Positions 1-10,965 of a DNA stretch of 64,000 nucleotides are shown one piece after another. The stretch lies in contig NTMA01000039.1 of NCBI GenBank assembly GCA_002917075.1, forward strand, positions 372,001 to 436,000. Direction: 5' to 3'. This stretch comes from Hawksworthiomyces lignivorus. Taxonomy: Eukaryota; Ascomycota; Sordariomycetes; Ophiostomatales; Ophiostomataceae. Numbering within the stretch: position 1 is the stretch's first letter; the number at the start of each line of letters is the position of its first letter. The position numbers were made by a program, and so were the translations under genes. The notes under the pieces are model-generated. The model was not told where the DNA came from and did not search any database. It was given only the letters and a program-made list of their open reading frames with translations.

Positions 1-2
1 TG

Positions 3-1182
3 AAGTGGGTTCTTGCGGACTTCGAAGAGCAGAAGAAGATCAAGGCCAAGGTATGATTATTTTCCTTTTTTGAGTTGTAGTAGAGCCGAAGAGGGGGGGG
101 GGGGGGGGATGAAACAGAAAGGCTCCCCCCTTCTTGCTTCTATCTGTATGTATAGTTAGAGAGAATGTCATTTGGATGTTAAAATGCCTTTCCCTCTGCA
201 GTCCGAATCTGATGATGACGATGCTCCGAACTACCTCGCTGCCATTGAAGAGGCCAAGGCGGCGAAGCCGACCCCGTCCGAGTTTACCTATACCGAGCGC
301 GACTCCCTGCTGTATAACCTGGGTGTCGGTGCCAAGCGGACGGATCTGAAATATGTCTTGTATGTTCCCTGACAGCCAGTCTCCCTTCTTCTGATGTTCG
401 TCTTCTAACCTCCTTATAGCGAGGGCGCAGACGACTTCCAGGTGCTTCCCACCTTTGGCGTCATCCCACCCTTTGATGCTCAGATGCCCTACAGCTTTGA
501 CGACATCGTGCCCAACTTCAGCCCCATGATGCTGCTTCACGGCGAGCAGTACCTCGAAGTCCGCAAGTACCCCATCCCCACGTCTGCGCGCCTGCTGTCG
601 TATGGCAAGCTGCTGGAGGTGGTCGACAAGGGCAACGCCGCCATCGTGCGCAACGGCATCACGACTGTGCACGCCGAGACCGGCGAGGAGCTGTTCTACA
701 ATGAAGTGACCGTATTCTTGCGCGGTTGTGGCGGCTTTGGCGGCGTCAAGAAGCCGCAAGACCGCGGTGCTTCCACGGCCTCCAACGTCCCGCCTTCCGA
801 CCGGAAGCCGGACGCCGTCGTCGAGGAGAAGACGACCGAGGAGCAGGCTGCCATCTACCGTCTCAGCGGCGACTACAACCCCCTGCACATCGACCCGGCC
901 TTTGCAAAGATGGGCGGCTTCAAGACCCCCATCTTGCACGGCCTGTGCTTCTTCGGTATCGCGGGCAAGGCCTTGTACGAGACATACGGTCCCTTCCGTA
1001 ACATCAAGGTGCGATTTGCCGGCACCGTGCTGCCGGGCCAGACGCTGGTGACCGAGATGTGGAAGGACAAGGCCAACCCGAACAAGATCATCTTCCAGAC
1101 CAAGGTCAAGGAGACCGGCAAGCTGGCGATCGGCGGCGCAGCGGCCGAGCTGGTGTCGGCGACGGAGAAGAGCAAGATTTAG
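3..1182 (+). CDS. FOX2: Peroxisomal multifunctional beta-oxidation enzyme (Fox2-type), C-terminal part
   Basis: Partial gene cut by the window edge. Exons 3-50, 202-359 and 420-1182 join in phase, with introns GTATGA..CAG and GTATGT..TAG. About 322 residues are visible and form the double hot-dog (R)-specific enoyl-CoA hydratase 2 region. The family signature is near 858-960: [14 protein letters not shown] followed by GFKTPILHG, which carries the catalytic Asp and His. The first visible exon resembles the end of the second short-chain dehydrogenase domain, so the whole protein should be a roughly 900-residue hydratase/(R)-3-hydroxyacyl-CoA dehydrogenase of peroxisomal fatty-acid oxidation. 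The C-terminus reads SKI, an acceptable PTS1-like tripeptide, consistent with peroxisomal import. Family and domain are firm; the name is by analogy with yeast Fox2. Confidence 0.9.
93..108 (+). repeat. G16 homopolymer inside an intron
   Basis: Sixteen consecutive G lie in the 51-201 intron of the Fox2-type gene, followed by a pyrimidine-rich stretch and the TGCAG acceptor. Such runs are prone to slippage and to sequencing error. Confidence 0.9.
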
Positions 1183-1695
1183 ACGATGAAGGAAAAGAAA
1201 GGTGGGGAGTTTGCGGCACGTTTTGCGAACCATGTACAATTTTACTTTTTTCATAGTGTTCCTTAATTATTTTGTAAAGTAAATGAGACTTATTATTTTG
1301 GATATCACTTATTAAATACTGAGTAGTTTTTGGTCCATATCTCTAAGAAAATAAGACAGTGAGAGGCTTTGCGCTATGTTTTGTCTTTCGTAAAGGAACA
1401 GAACGCCAGATATAAAGAAGAAAAAGGAGCGGAAAATTAAGAAAATCCCGGCAGAAAAAAGTATTACAAGAGAGTGGCGTCTGGAAAAGGAAGACGGCGA
1501 GGGTAATGAGAAAACCACAGCGATAGAAAAACAGAAAACCAAAAAGGAGTGCAATATGACTCGCCGCCCATCCGACCGCCAGAACATTTTTGAAAGATGA
1601 AAAGAAAAAAGAAGTCGTGATAGCCAATGCTCGTTTCGTGTCCAGCTGTTGTGCGCAGAAAAAATTGGTATGTAAAATCGTATCCCTCCGTTGCT
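1183..1695. other. Convergent spacer between Fox2-type gene and RBR ligase
   Basis: Holds the 3' untranslated regions of two convergent genes. It is AT-richer than the flanking exons. No conserved coding or RNA signal was recognised; the reading frames here lack family similarity. Confidence 0.6.
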
Positions 1696-2516
1696 TTATA
1701 CAAACACGCTCTCCAGCAGCCAGTCGAGCGCCTCCGCAGTCGTGGGAAGGCGAGCGCCGCCGCCGCTGCTGCCGCTTCCCTCGGCGCCGTCGCCTGCGCC
1801 CCTCCTGCTGGAGGACCGCCACCACATGGAACCGACCAGCCGCCTCGCGGCGACCGTGCCGACGGCGACGGCGCCGCCCTTCTGGGCGGGCGGCTGAGAC
1901 AGGGCGATGCCGGTCTCCAGGTAGGCGCGCTCGGAGAGGCTGAGGTCGCGGCGCTCGGTCTCGCGCCAGCGGCGCTCGGCCTCCTCGCGGGCGGCCTGCA
2001 GGACGGCCTCGGTGTCCTCGCTCTCCCAGAGGTTGCACTTGTGGCACTGGGTGCAGGCGCGGCCGTCGCCGTGGGGCCGGAAGTGCTCGCAAAAGTGGCG
2101 GTAGCCGGCGTCGGGCCCGTCGTGGGCGCTAATGTCCTTGCGGCAGACGTAGCACATCTTGTAGCCGCAGGGGCAGGTCAGCTTGTTGCAGCCGGCCGTC
2201 TTGACAAAGGACGTGTGGCAGCGCGGGCACACGCGCTTGATGGCCATGCTCATGGCCTGCTCGACCTGCGTGCGCAGCGCGACCAGGGCCGACTCGTGGC
2301 ACACGTGGATGTCGGTCCAGGCCTTGCCGCACGAGAGGCACGACGCCCGCGCGCACGCCGGGTTCTGGCACCGGAACTGCTGACCCCGCCGCCGCCGTCG
2401 GAAGCGCGTCACTGCCGCCGCCAGCTGCTCACCCAGGTAGCTCTGCTGCTGCGGCGGTGACTTCTTCTTTTTGCCGCTGCTGCTATTGTTGTTGTTGTTG
2501 TTATTGTTATTGTTGT

Positions 2517-2556
<40 letters not shown>

Positions 2557-4221
2557 ATTTGCGCTCCAGAGGCCGGCCTGGCGCCCCCGCCAGGCCTCGA
2601 CAAAGGACGCGATCACGGGCGGCAGCGCCAGAAACCCGGGCACGAGGCTCGCCAGCAGCAGCAGCACGACGACGACCAGCAGCAGCAGCGGCGTGACGCC
2701 GAACAGCAGCAGCAGGAACGCTAGGCTGTAGAGGCTGTCGACGCGGACGCGCAGCGGGGCCTCATGAAACGGCACGTAGATGTCGTCGACCTCGGCGTAG
2801 GAGCAGAAGGGGCAGCGCACGAGGGGCAGGCCGCTGCCGACGAGGCTGTGGTCGGCCAGGCGGCGCTCGAGGTGGTGCAGCACGTCGGCGCCGCGCTTCT
2901 CGGCTAGCAGCGCGCGGTGCAGGTGGTCGACGGGGACGACGCCGTCGCAGCCGCTGCCGTCGACGGCCGGGCAGCGCAGCGTGCCTCGGCTGGGGTCGAT
3001 GGTGCGCGCCCAGCCCTGGCCGAAGACGGCCTCGCGCACCGAGTGCTGGACGCAGCGGAAGCATACGACGTGGGCGGCGCCGTCGCCGCCGCCGCCGCTG
3101 CACGTGGTGACCTCCTCGAAGACGGCCGTCGAGAAGCAGCAGGCGCACTCAAAGGTGGCGTCGGCGGCCTCGGCCTCGGCCGTGTTGATGCTGGCCGCCA
3201 GCGCGCGGTCGGCGTCCTCCTGGGCGGCGCGCTGCTGGGCGCGCAGCGGCGCGATCAGCGCGCCGTACAGCTCGCGGTCGAGCTCGGCGCTGCCCGTGGC
3301 CTTGATGGTGGGCAGGATGGACCCCTGCCCCGACGACTTCCACACGATGAGCGGGTGGTTCTCGGCCTCGGTGCACGTGACGGGCTTGCGCCGCAGAAAC
3401 AGCGACGACAGCGTGAACCGCCACGACTTGGACGACAGGAGCACGAGCGCCCGCCGCGCCTCCAGGTACGCGTAGTTCTGCTCGGCGAGCACGGCGCTGA
3501 TGGTCGAGCGCGACAGGCCCATGAACTCGTGGCACGCGAGCGCCTGGGCGGCCTTTTTGTACTCGGCCGTGCGGAAGCGGTCGGCCGTCGCGACGGCAGC
3601 CGCAGGCGACGGCGCCGACGGCGCCGACGACGACGACGACGACGAGCCAGACGCCTGGCCTGAATAGGCCGGCCCCGAGCCCTCTGCTCGCGGCTGGGCG
3701 CCGCCTTCCTTGTCGGCCACCCGCCAGCGGCCCTTGACCCATGTGACGCGGTTCTTGAGGAGCGCGTCCGCAACGAGGGCCAGGCGCGACTCGCCGTCGA
3801 AGCTGGCGAGCATCTCGCGGAAGACGTCCACCTGCACGTCGGGAAAGACCACGGCCAGCGCCTCGAGGCTGTTGTTCAGCTCCCGCAGGTCAGGCGACTC
3901 CGGGGATAGGGGCGCCAGCTGCGACTCGTCCGCTATGTACTCGGAAGAGGAGGAGGAGCTCGCTGGTGCGTTGGCGGCAGAGGTCGAGGCCGTCTCGCTG
4001 TTGCTGATGAGATTGTCGCTGTCGGCGGCGAATGCGTCTCCTGACGGAGACTCGCCGCCCTTGTCCTTGGCGGCACCATCTGGGTCTCGGCGGCTACTTC
4101 GAGACCGCGGCCGCGTCTTGCTTGATGAAGAAGAGCCCGGGCGGGAAGACCCGCCTCCGCTGCCGGCGGTCGTGTGCCGGTGAGGCTGCCGTACGGATCC
4201 AAGAAGACCGGCAAACACCAT
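1696..4221 (-). CDS. RNF216-like RBR (RING-IBR-RING) E3 ubiquitin ligase with CUE-like and membrane segments
   Basis: Single exon, 841 residues, ATG at 4221. In order: a Ser-rich N-terminus; a CUE-like helical region (about 110-165) expected to bind ubiquitin; RING1 (about 359-435); the first IBR zinc pair C470/C473; a 45-residue Leu/Val-rich membrane stretch (about 497-541); a Ser/Asn to poly-Asn run (about 555-584); the second IBR cysteines from C618; and RING2 (about 665-705) with CPRC, the AGCN catalytic motif (cysteine about 678) and CPCG. A downstream HFCEH plus C-x2-C-NLW tail closely resembles that of animal RNF216/TRIAD3. RBR ligases form a thioester on the RING2 cysteine and pass ubiquitin to the substrate. 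The membrane segment suggests anchoring at an endomembrane. Family firm; substrate unknown. Confidence 0.88.
2473..2557 (-). repeat. Trinucleotide tract coding poly-Asn / Ser-Asn
   Basis: GTT/ATT and GCTGTT repeats on the + strand encode a Ser-Asn then poly-Asn run in the RBR ligase, inside its IBR domain. Length variation between strains is likely. Confidence 0.85.
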
Positions 4222-7184
4222 GTCTTTGTTGCCGCGGTCGTGGTCACGGTCGCGTCGAGGTCGACTATTCGTCTTCTACTTTGTTGTCTTGGTGCCGTTT
4301 GGACGGCGGCTGCAAGGGTTCATTGCCGGAAAAGACATAGAACACCAACACGCATCTTTGCTGGGACGCGGGAGTCCAAGATGAGGTCGATACCGCGACG
4401 CAGAGACGTAGATATGCGGTATAAATGCAGAGGAAGCGCAGCAGCAGAGGGTGAAAAGACGTCTCTCGGTCTTGACGAAACTCGTATCGCCCAAAGTCGA
4501 CGGGAAAGTTTGGTGTTTAATGAGTATTACCACGAAGGCGTCGACGACTTGGCGCGGCGTGGGCGTCTTCAGTGTCTCTCTTTCTGCGGCCAGTGGCGTT
4601 CGCTAAGTGCGATTTGTACGTAGGCGTAATTACTCTGGATGTGTTCCGTAGGCAATCACTATAAAGGGGGTCGCTCTTTCTTTGTGTGCTCTCACTGGTG
4701 CCTAATAGCGGCTACGCGGTGCTCCTTCTCTTTTGAGACATTGCCGTTGCTAGCCTGCTACAGTGTCACGTCACAGTGGTCTATTCCGTACTGTACAAGG
4801 ACATGTGCTGGTGGGGGTTTATTCAGGAAAGAGGGTTTCTCGCTATTTCTCGCTATAGGAATGCCATGGGCTCACATGGCTGTGTCACATGGAACAAAGA
4901 ATACGCATATGTATCTATGCACGAAGGCCGGGTCCTGTACGAACGACGTAGCTGTAGGCCCTACATAGGTACAACCACCAAGCAATGCATATCTCCCCCC
5001 AGTGGGCGTGCATAACGACGTGGGCTTGCGTCGGACACAGAACGTATGGTCCACCAAGCAAAGTACACAAAATATATACGTGGACCTGTAGCGACTCCGG
5101 ACGATCTCTTCTGTCACCTGAGTTGGGCTTCTATCGCTTCCATCTCGAAGAGGGAATTGTTCCTGCAAATGGACAAAAGAGCGCGCAAGTGGACAGAGAG
5201 GGGCGAAAAAGACGGGCGAATCTCGAGAGATTCGAACGGTTCCACAGATTCAAAGGAAGAAAAGGGACGGGACAAAAGAAAAAAAAAGTACAAGTAGAGT
5301 CTGAACCTGAAGAGAGAACAGCGGACTGCCCTCCACACATGCGTGTCCAAATTGCTCTGTCAGACAAGGCGACCCAATATGCTGCAGGCTGCTTCGCTGG
5401 GAGACCGAGATATGCGGTTTGCATCTGCAGCCCACGAGCTGTGCTGCATCTCGCAACTCTGGCGGTGAGGCTAGCGAGGACGACAGGTTGCAATTTTGCA
5501 AAATTGCGATTGTGATGGACATGCTCGCCTTCCTTAATATCGCAAAGCTTCTGAAATGTCGTCTCCTCGAGGGCGCGCGCTGCGTTTGCGATGCATGTAT
5601 TACTGGGTACGTGTACAGCGCAGAGGAGGAGCTCTCTCCACAGCCCATCCCGCCATTCCACCACAGAGATGCTGCGATACCCACAGAATACGTGCCGGTA
5701 CCTCTCTAGAAAAATGCTTCAGGCCCGCCTTTTGCACATTCTTGCAACCCTCGACCTTGCAGATGCAAGCTCCTCAGATTGGGAGACACAACCTGTCGAG
5801 GAACTGGCCTGCAGCGATGCAGCGGATTGCACTATTCGGTGTAAGGACCAACCACAGGCTGTTCCGCCTCTTCTCACCTGTGGCCTGGACTCCGGCTGCG
5901 GGAAACTGAAGAGAAAAGGCGAGAAAAAGGAAGAGGGCGTCTCTGTAACAGTGGCCCAACAGATCAGACAATCCACTGATATGACTGGCTGATGCAACCC
6001 AAGTCACCCTACTCGTGCTCCATCTCGTCCAAATCGACAGGGGGGGTGGCACACCACCGCTTGTTGGGACCACACAAAAAAGAGGGAAATAGAAGGCCTA
6101 GATAATACGAGATGCGCCGTTTTATGAAAGGAATACAGAAAAAAGAAAAGAAGCAGGGAAAAGGCCCGCCAGCGAAATAAAAATAAATCAACAATAAAAT
6201 AGGAATAATTAGCAAGCAGATAAAAAAACAAATAGTCTGGTTTCTGCAGCCACGGGTTGCATGGCTTCACCTCTCAGGAACCGGACGACGGAGAGGACGG
6301 GAACTATGCCCGCTCTCCTGCACTAGAAGGAAGAAGGAAGATACATACATACATACATAGAGAGGCGGAAAAGAAAAGAAAAAAAAAAGAAGAGGAGACG
6401 AGAGGAGAAGGACAAAAATGTGTATCTCACATCCCTGCAGCGGTACCGGCAGTCGCACGAACCGCCGCAAATAGGGTCGAAGCAGACCTACATACTGTAT
6501 GTACACACAATATGCAGCGGTTTTCTCGATACTCTTCTCTGCAAGGGTCATTTTGATGCCTTGTCTGATGCTCACCGACTTCTCTGCGTTTTATATTATC
6601 GATTTTTCAATTTTTTTTTTTTTTTTTCATTTCCTTTCTTTTTGGTTTCTGTTATATCTCTCTCTTCAGAGGCTCTCCTTTTATATCTTCTTTCTCCTTC
6701 TCTCCCTTCCCTTCTCCTTTTTTGTTCTTTCTTAATAGGTTTCTCGATTTTTAATTTCTGCAACTTTATTCATTCCCTCTTGGCCGAGCCAGGCTGAGCT
6801 ACGACAAACTACATACCCAACTTGTACAATACAACCTGGGGGTCCACCGCGGTGCTTCACTGCAGCTGCTACGGCATCTCTGAAAATACTTTTTGTGTGA
6901 TTTTTTTTTTCTTTTTTTTTTCTCGGGGGGTTGGCCTATCTCTCCTCCCATTCTGCGTCAATCACGCACAGCAGTAAATGGTCTCCAGTAGCCATTGCCT
7001 TGGCCAATAGAAGAACAGAAGAGGCTTTTTGACAGTGAGGCCATTCATCCTCCGCCTTCCGCCTTTCCGCCTCCATCTGCCCTCTTCTTCGCTGGTCCTC
7101 CGCCTTTTCTGGCTGTCTTTTCGCATCGTCTTGGCCCGCTGCGGCCTTGTTGTTTCTCTCTGCTTTTCCAGCGCCCCTCCAACC
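4222..7184. other. Divergent spacer between RBR ligase and F-box gene (about 3 kb)
   Basis: Contains both 5' flanks. Visible items are an ACAT microsatellite near 6339-6358, long T tracts near 6606-6630 and 6900-6922, and a CCAAT pentamer at 7004-7008. Open frames in 4.9-6.0 kb exist on both strands but show no family similarity and no coherent splice chain. I see no supported gene. Confidence 0.55.
7004..7008 (+). promoter_or_regulatory. CCAAT box upstream of F-box gene
   Basis: CCAAT lies about 180 nt before the F-box start codon. It is the core recognised by the fungal HAP/CBC complex. The motif is short, so chance occurrence is possible. Confidence 0.3.
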
Positions 7185-8918
7185 ATGAACTCTCTTCCGG
7201 TCGAACTCCTCCAGCTCATTCTCAACTACTGCGATCCAGAGTCCGTCCGTGCCTTACGGCTTGTCACGCCGACCTTGGCAGATCTAGGTTACGAACACCT
7301 GCTGTCCCCGTCGTTTAGATATTTGCCATGGCGGGACGACTTTGCTCGCCTACGTTCCATTTCGAGCCACGACCGTCTCCGGTCCAGCATCGAAGCCATC
7401 ATATTCAATCTCACAGAAATCCATCCCGAGAATGCTCGCGAGACCGCCTATTACCAAAACTGCCTTCAACATGACTTCGATCAGCAACCGCGGAACCTCG
7501 ACGAGGCTTGGCAGCGCTTTGACGAGTACGAGAAGCTCCGCCATGAGACACCCCCGCTACACACTGTCGAGCCGGCCCGCCTTGCTGCGGTGCTGCGGCC
7601 GCTCATCAACCTCCGCCATCTATGTGTGACATTTACACGGTCACCGTATGACATCGACGTGGTGGAGCAGTCCCTGGCTGTGGCCAATAGTGCCAAGATG
7701 AATTATGCCGCGGCGTGCAAGTCGCTGAATGTCTTGATTGCCGCTCTGCAGCAGGTCGCGGCGGAGAAGCCTGGAACGCAGCTGCCCCGCAAACAGAAGA
7801 GTGGCGGGCTTCACGGCGCCGGCAGCCGTGATGCCCGCGACGCGGGGAACCTTCGGCTGGCCTCGTTTGTCATCGACCGCCTGCCGCTCGAGCTTCTCCG
7901 CCAGCCGTGCGACCGTCGAATCTGGTTCCAGTGCGATGACGTCTTTGCCCGGCTGACGCGCCTGGACCTCACCTTCGACACGTCCAACGTGCCCCTCCCG
8001 GCCTCCCGGTTCAAAGCCATCAACGGCCTGGGATACATCCTGCGCCTAGCGCCGCGCCTGACCCATCTGGCGCTGACATTTCACAATTACACGACCCCGC
8101 GGGAGAAATTTCCGCTGAGCTTCCGCGAGCTGTTCGGCGAGGGTGCTGCCGGCGGCGGCGCGGCAGAGATGGCAGCAAAATACGGCAGCTTCGGCCACGG
8201 ACACGGCCGCGGACGTGGCGCTTTCGACGGCGGCTTCTCGTATGCCAATCTCGTCGACCTCCGGCTGGACGGCATCTGCTGCGAGGAGCACGAGCTGCTG
8301 GGGTTCCTGCGGCGCCACGCGGCCACGCTCGAGTACCTCCAGCTCGGCGGCCAGGGCCTGGCCCGGCGCCCGTACGACTCGTCCATGGGCGGCGTGATGC
8401 TCTTCAACGGCACCTTCTGGTCGCTCTTCCGCAGCCTGCGCACTCATCCGCTGCCGCGCCTCCGGCGGCTGCACCTCGAGGGCGAGTTCTACTGCCAGCT
8501 GCCGACGCTGGGTCCCGGCCACCACCACCACCCGCCGCCGGAAAACGGCGCCAATCCTGGCGACGGCCACGCCAACGGTCAGACACACGGCGAGGCCGAC
8601 GGCGAGAGCAGCAGCACCAGCACCACCAGCAGCAGCAGCAGCAGCAGCCCCACCAGCACCTACCCTGCCGGCCCCCCCGGAGGGACTGCCGGGCCCAACC
8701 ACGTGGCCCACGTCGTAGGCCACAACCACTTCGGCGCCCCCTGCGAGCGCTACTGGTTCCGCTCCGAGGACGAGTGGATGAAGCTGACCGCGGCCGAGCT
8801 GCGGTCCATGGCCGGCGCGCGGCCCGGCCGCCCGATGCCGCGGTACGTCAGCTCGCGGGCCTTTGAGCAGTACGTGATGGGAGTCACGGACCAGTATCCA
8901 GGATGGTACCACGTCTGA
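7185..8918 (+). CDS. F-box protein
   Basis: Single exon, 577 residues. The ATG at 7185 (context CCAACCATGA) starts right at the F-box. The frame stays open for 52 codons upstream, but that part is a CT-rich leader-like sequence. Residues 1-45 match an F-box (LPVELLQLILNYCDPESVRAL), the Skp1-binding motif of SCF ubiquitin ligase adaptors. The rest has irregular Leu-rich segments, such as LRHLCVTF and LTHLALTF, typical of fungal F-box proteins with degenerate leucine-rich repeats. A His/Pro run (about 446-452) and a Ser/Thr-rich linker (about 470-490) interrupt the C-terminal third. Substrate unknown; membership in an SCF complex is inferred from the F-box. Confidence 0.82.
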   Translation: MNSLPVELLQLILNYCDPESVRALRLVTPTLADLGYEHLLSPSFRYLPWRDDFARLRSISSHDRLRSSIEAIIFNLTEIHPENARETAYYQNCLQHDFDQQPRNLDEAWQRFDEYEKLRHETPPLHTVEPARLAAVLRPLINLRHLCVTFTRSPYDIDVVEQSLAVANSAKMNYAAACKSLNVLIAALQQVAAEKPGTQLPRKQKSGGLHGAGSRDARDAGNLRLASFVIDRLPLELLRQPCDRRIWFQCDDVFARLTRLDLTFDTSNVPLPASRFKAINGLGYILRLAPRLTHLALTFHNYTTPREKFPLSFRELFGEGAAGGGAAEMAAKYGSFGHGHGRGRGAFDGGFSYANLVDLRLDGICCEEHELLGFLRRHAATLEYLQLGGQGLARRPYDSSMGGVMLFNGTFWSLFRSLRTHPLPRLRRLHLEGEFYCQLPTLGPGHHHHPPPENGANPGDGHANGQTHGEADGESSSTSTTSSSSSSSPTSTYPAGPPGGTAGPNHVAHVVGHNHFGAPCERYWFRSEDEWMKLTAAELRSMAGARPGRPMPRYVSSRAFEQYVMGVTDQYPGWYHV

Positions 8919-9721
8919 GGCCGCGGCGGGCTCCCCAATCTCTCATGATTCCCACGACTCGATATATTATTATGATTTTTTTTTTAATGAGTCTTGTATG
9001 TTTTACGACAAAAAACGTTTAGAATGACCAACTTGGATCGAATCCAGACAACTGGGGAAAACAGAAACAGCAGCTCACAATGATGATTGCATATATACTA
9101 TTTATCTGGCGTTTATTCCGGCTTTTTATTTTATTTTTATTTTTTATTTCTACACTTCTTTTTTTAACCTTTTTCCTCTTCTTTTTTTGCTTCTTTCACA
9201 TCTACATTCATATATACATTTTGCATCTTTGAGGCAACTCAAGAGGAATAACAAAAGAATGATTAGTGGGATTTTTTGTTTGAACGGCTGAGAATAGACA
9301 AATCAGGATTTCTGAGATCTTCGAGATCCTCTTTGAATTTGTTCCTAGACGCACAAACTGACGTGAAGAGTGATGACTCGTAGCATGCTATTGGCATTGC
9401 CTCCGCTAACAACTAACACATATCGAAACGATGTTAGGTGGGTGTGGGTTTGTCGAATCAACTTTGAATAATATGTTGGAAACCGGCTTGCTTCATTACG
9501 TTGGCGGTGCGGTATCCCTCTCCTGCTCACAGAAAACGTAACGTCATCTGTCGATCTTTTCGGCGCTCCTTACAAACATCACATTTCTCTTATAAGACGG
9601 CAACAAGAACTCTCCTGCCACCGAGCACAGCACTCGGCATGTCATTTTCATTTTTCATTTTCTATTCTGCGAGGATTATTTCCGCTTCAGACTAGTATCC
9701 GCAATATAAGACTTATCAATC
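8919..9721. other. Spacer after F-box gene
   Basis: 3' flank of the F-box gene and 5' flank of the small membrane-protein gene. It is T-rich around 8970-9190. Nothing else recognised. Confidence 0.5.
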
Positions 9722-10135
9722 ATGGAGATCCAGTCACTCTTCATTGTCTCCATCATCTTTCTGACCGTCGCAGTCGCCGCAATCTATGCTTATGAGCAAG
9801 GCTACGCTGACCCGGTCATTGAGAAAATCGGGTAATTTCAGGCCGCTTCAAGCCGTGACTCACTTCAAAAGTGGCCGAGATGTGGATGCAGAGACTAATT
9901 AGAATTTCCGTAGCGTTTACCTCTTCAAGGCCAAGGCCAAGGCAGAGGAAAAAGAGCTCGAGGCCAAGGGCATGCGCGCTGGAGAAGACTACGCCAAGAG
10001 TGAGCAATGAGAGCAACCGATAACATGGACGCGAGCTGACACACGCCATCAATAGGCCAATTGAAGGGATCGCAGCAAGCCAAAGACGTCCAAAAGGGCA
10101 TTGGGTCAATCGGTGGCCTGAAGAAGAACGCCTAA
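9722..10135 (+). CDS. Small single-pass membrane protein, 91 residues (hypothetical)
   Basis: Reconstructed from three exons, 9722-9831, 9914-9999 and 10056-10135, with GTAATT..TAG and GTGAGC..TAG introns; phases agree and the stop is TAA at 10133. The protein starts MEIQSLFIVSIIFLTVAVAA, a hydrophobic anchor at about residues 5-24. A short acidic/aromatic link follows, then an amphipathic Lys/Ala/Glu segment (about 38-60) likely to be helical, and a polar tail ending in GGLKKNA. The anchor followed by a basic helix suggests a tail in the cytosol or matrix. I do not recognise a characterised family. Coding status rests on the clean splicing and protein-like composition. Function unknown. Confidence 0.68.
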
Positions 10136-10965
10136 GACAGCACCGGCCGAAGGCGGCGAAGTGAAACGGGAAAAAGCAAAAGGACGTCAAAAGGACACAG
10201 CGACAATATGACTGGAGGTTAGCAGCTAAAATGGGACAACGAGAAGAATGATATGGAGTAAAAGACGAGAAAAAGAGGCCGAGGAGAAGCATCTAAGTGA
10301 TTCATCGCATGGCACTTCGTGTAATTACAAATACGAGCTACTCGCTTTTTTATGCAAATGATTTTCGCATGTGAAAAGCCCTACTTGCATTTGACACGCA
10401 AGGTGAACTGTCGTCTGTTCAGCTTTGTACTCTGTCTCTTCTATCTCTACCGCAGGGATACAATAGTTTGTCGAAGCGGTGTGTCACAAAAGAAGAACAT
10501 CAAGAAGAAAGCCAATCCAAGGCTGCATCGCCCTATTCGGAGCACGCAGCATTGTACACACCACTTATTGTTACAGTACTATTACCGCCTAGATTCATAT
10601 CTCCCAAACGATGCGGACGCTAATAGAGATAAGCTGATATTGCCCCGCCCGGCAGGCCCTTGGTGGGTTATAGTTAGCAGCGAGTCGTACCTTCCGCGAA
10701 GAGAGAGAGGGAGAGAGGAGAGGCAGTTGCCCCGCACCAAAAATTTAAGGCACGGCAGGGGAGAATTATTTCAGTTGCGACTGCTTGTTCTCTCTGAACT
10801 TTCCTCCGTCTGTCTGTACTTCAGGGGTGTGTGACTCACGATCTCCCTTTCACGACGCCTATTTCAATCCCTCTGCAGCCCGCCGTCTTGCCCAGCAGCG
10901 CCGGCTCCAACATCTAGTCCCCATCCAGCCACTTGCCACCTGTTTTTCCCTCCAGCAGCGCACCA
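10136..10965. other. Spacer and 5' leader of threonyl-tRNA synthetase
   Basis: 3' flank of the small protein gene and the promoter/leader of ThrRS. There is a GA-rich stretch at about 10698-10722 and CT-rich sequence just before the ThrRS start. No coding signal supported. Confidence 0.5.

Noticed and set aside
40..1254. 404-codon open frame on the minus strand across the Fox2-type exons
   Set aside because: It is the antisense shadow of a GC-rich, well-conserved hydratase domain and has no family similarity.
5131..5664. 177-codon open frame on the minus strand in the 4.2-7.2 kb spacer
   Set aside because: No domain, no splice context, overlaps open frames on the other strand, and simple-sequence patches; best explained by chance.
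10933..10965. Upstream start for threonyl-tRNA synthetase
   Set aside because: The codon at 10933 is TTG; the first ATG in frame is 10966. A non-ATG mitochondrial isoform cannot be excluded but is unsupported.
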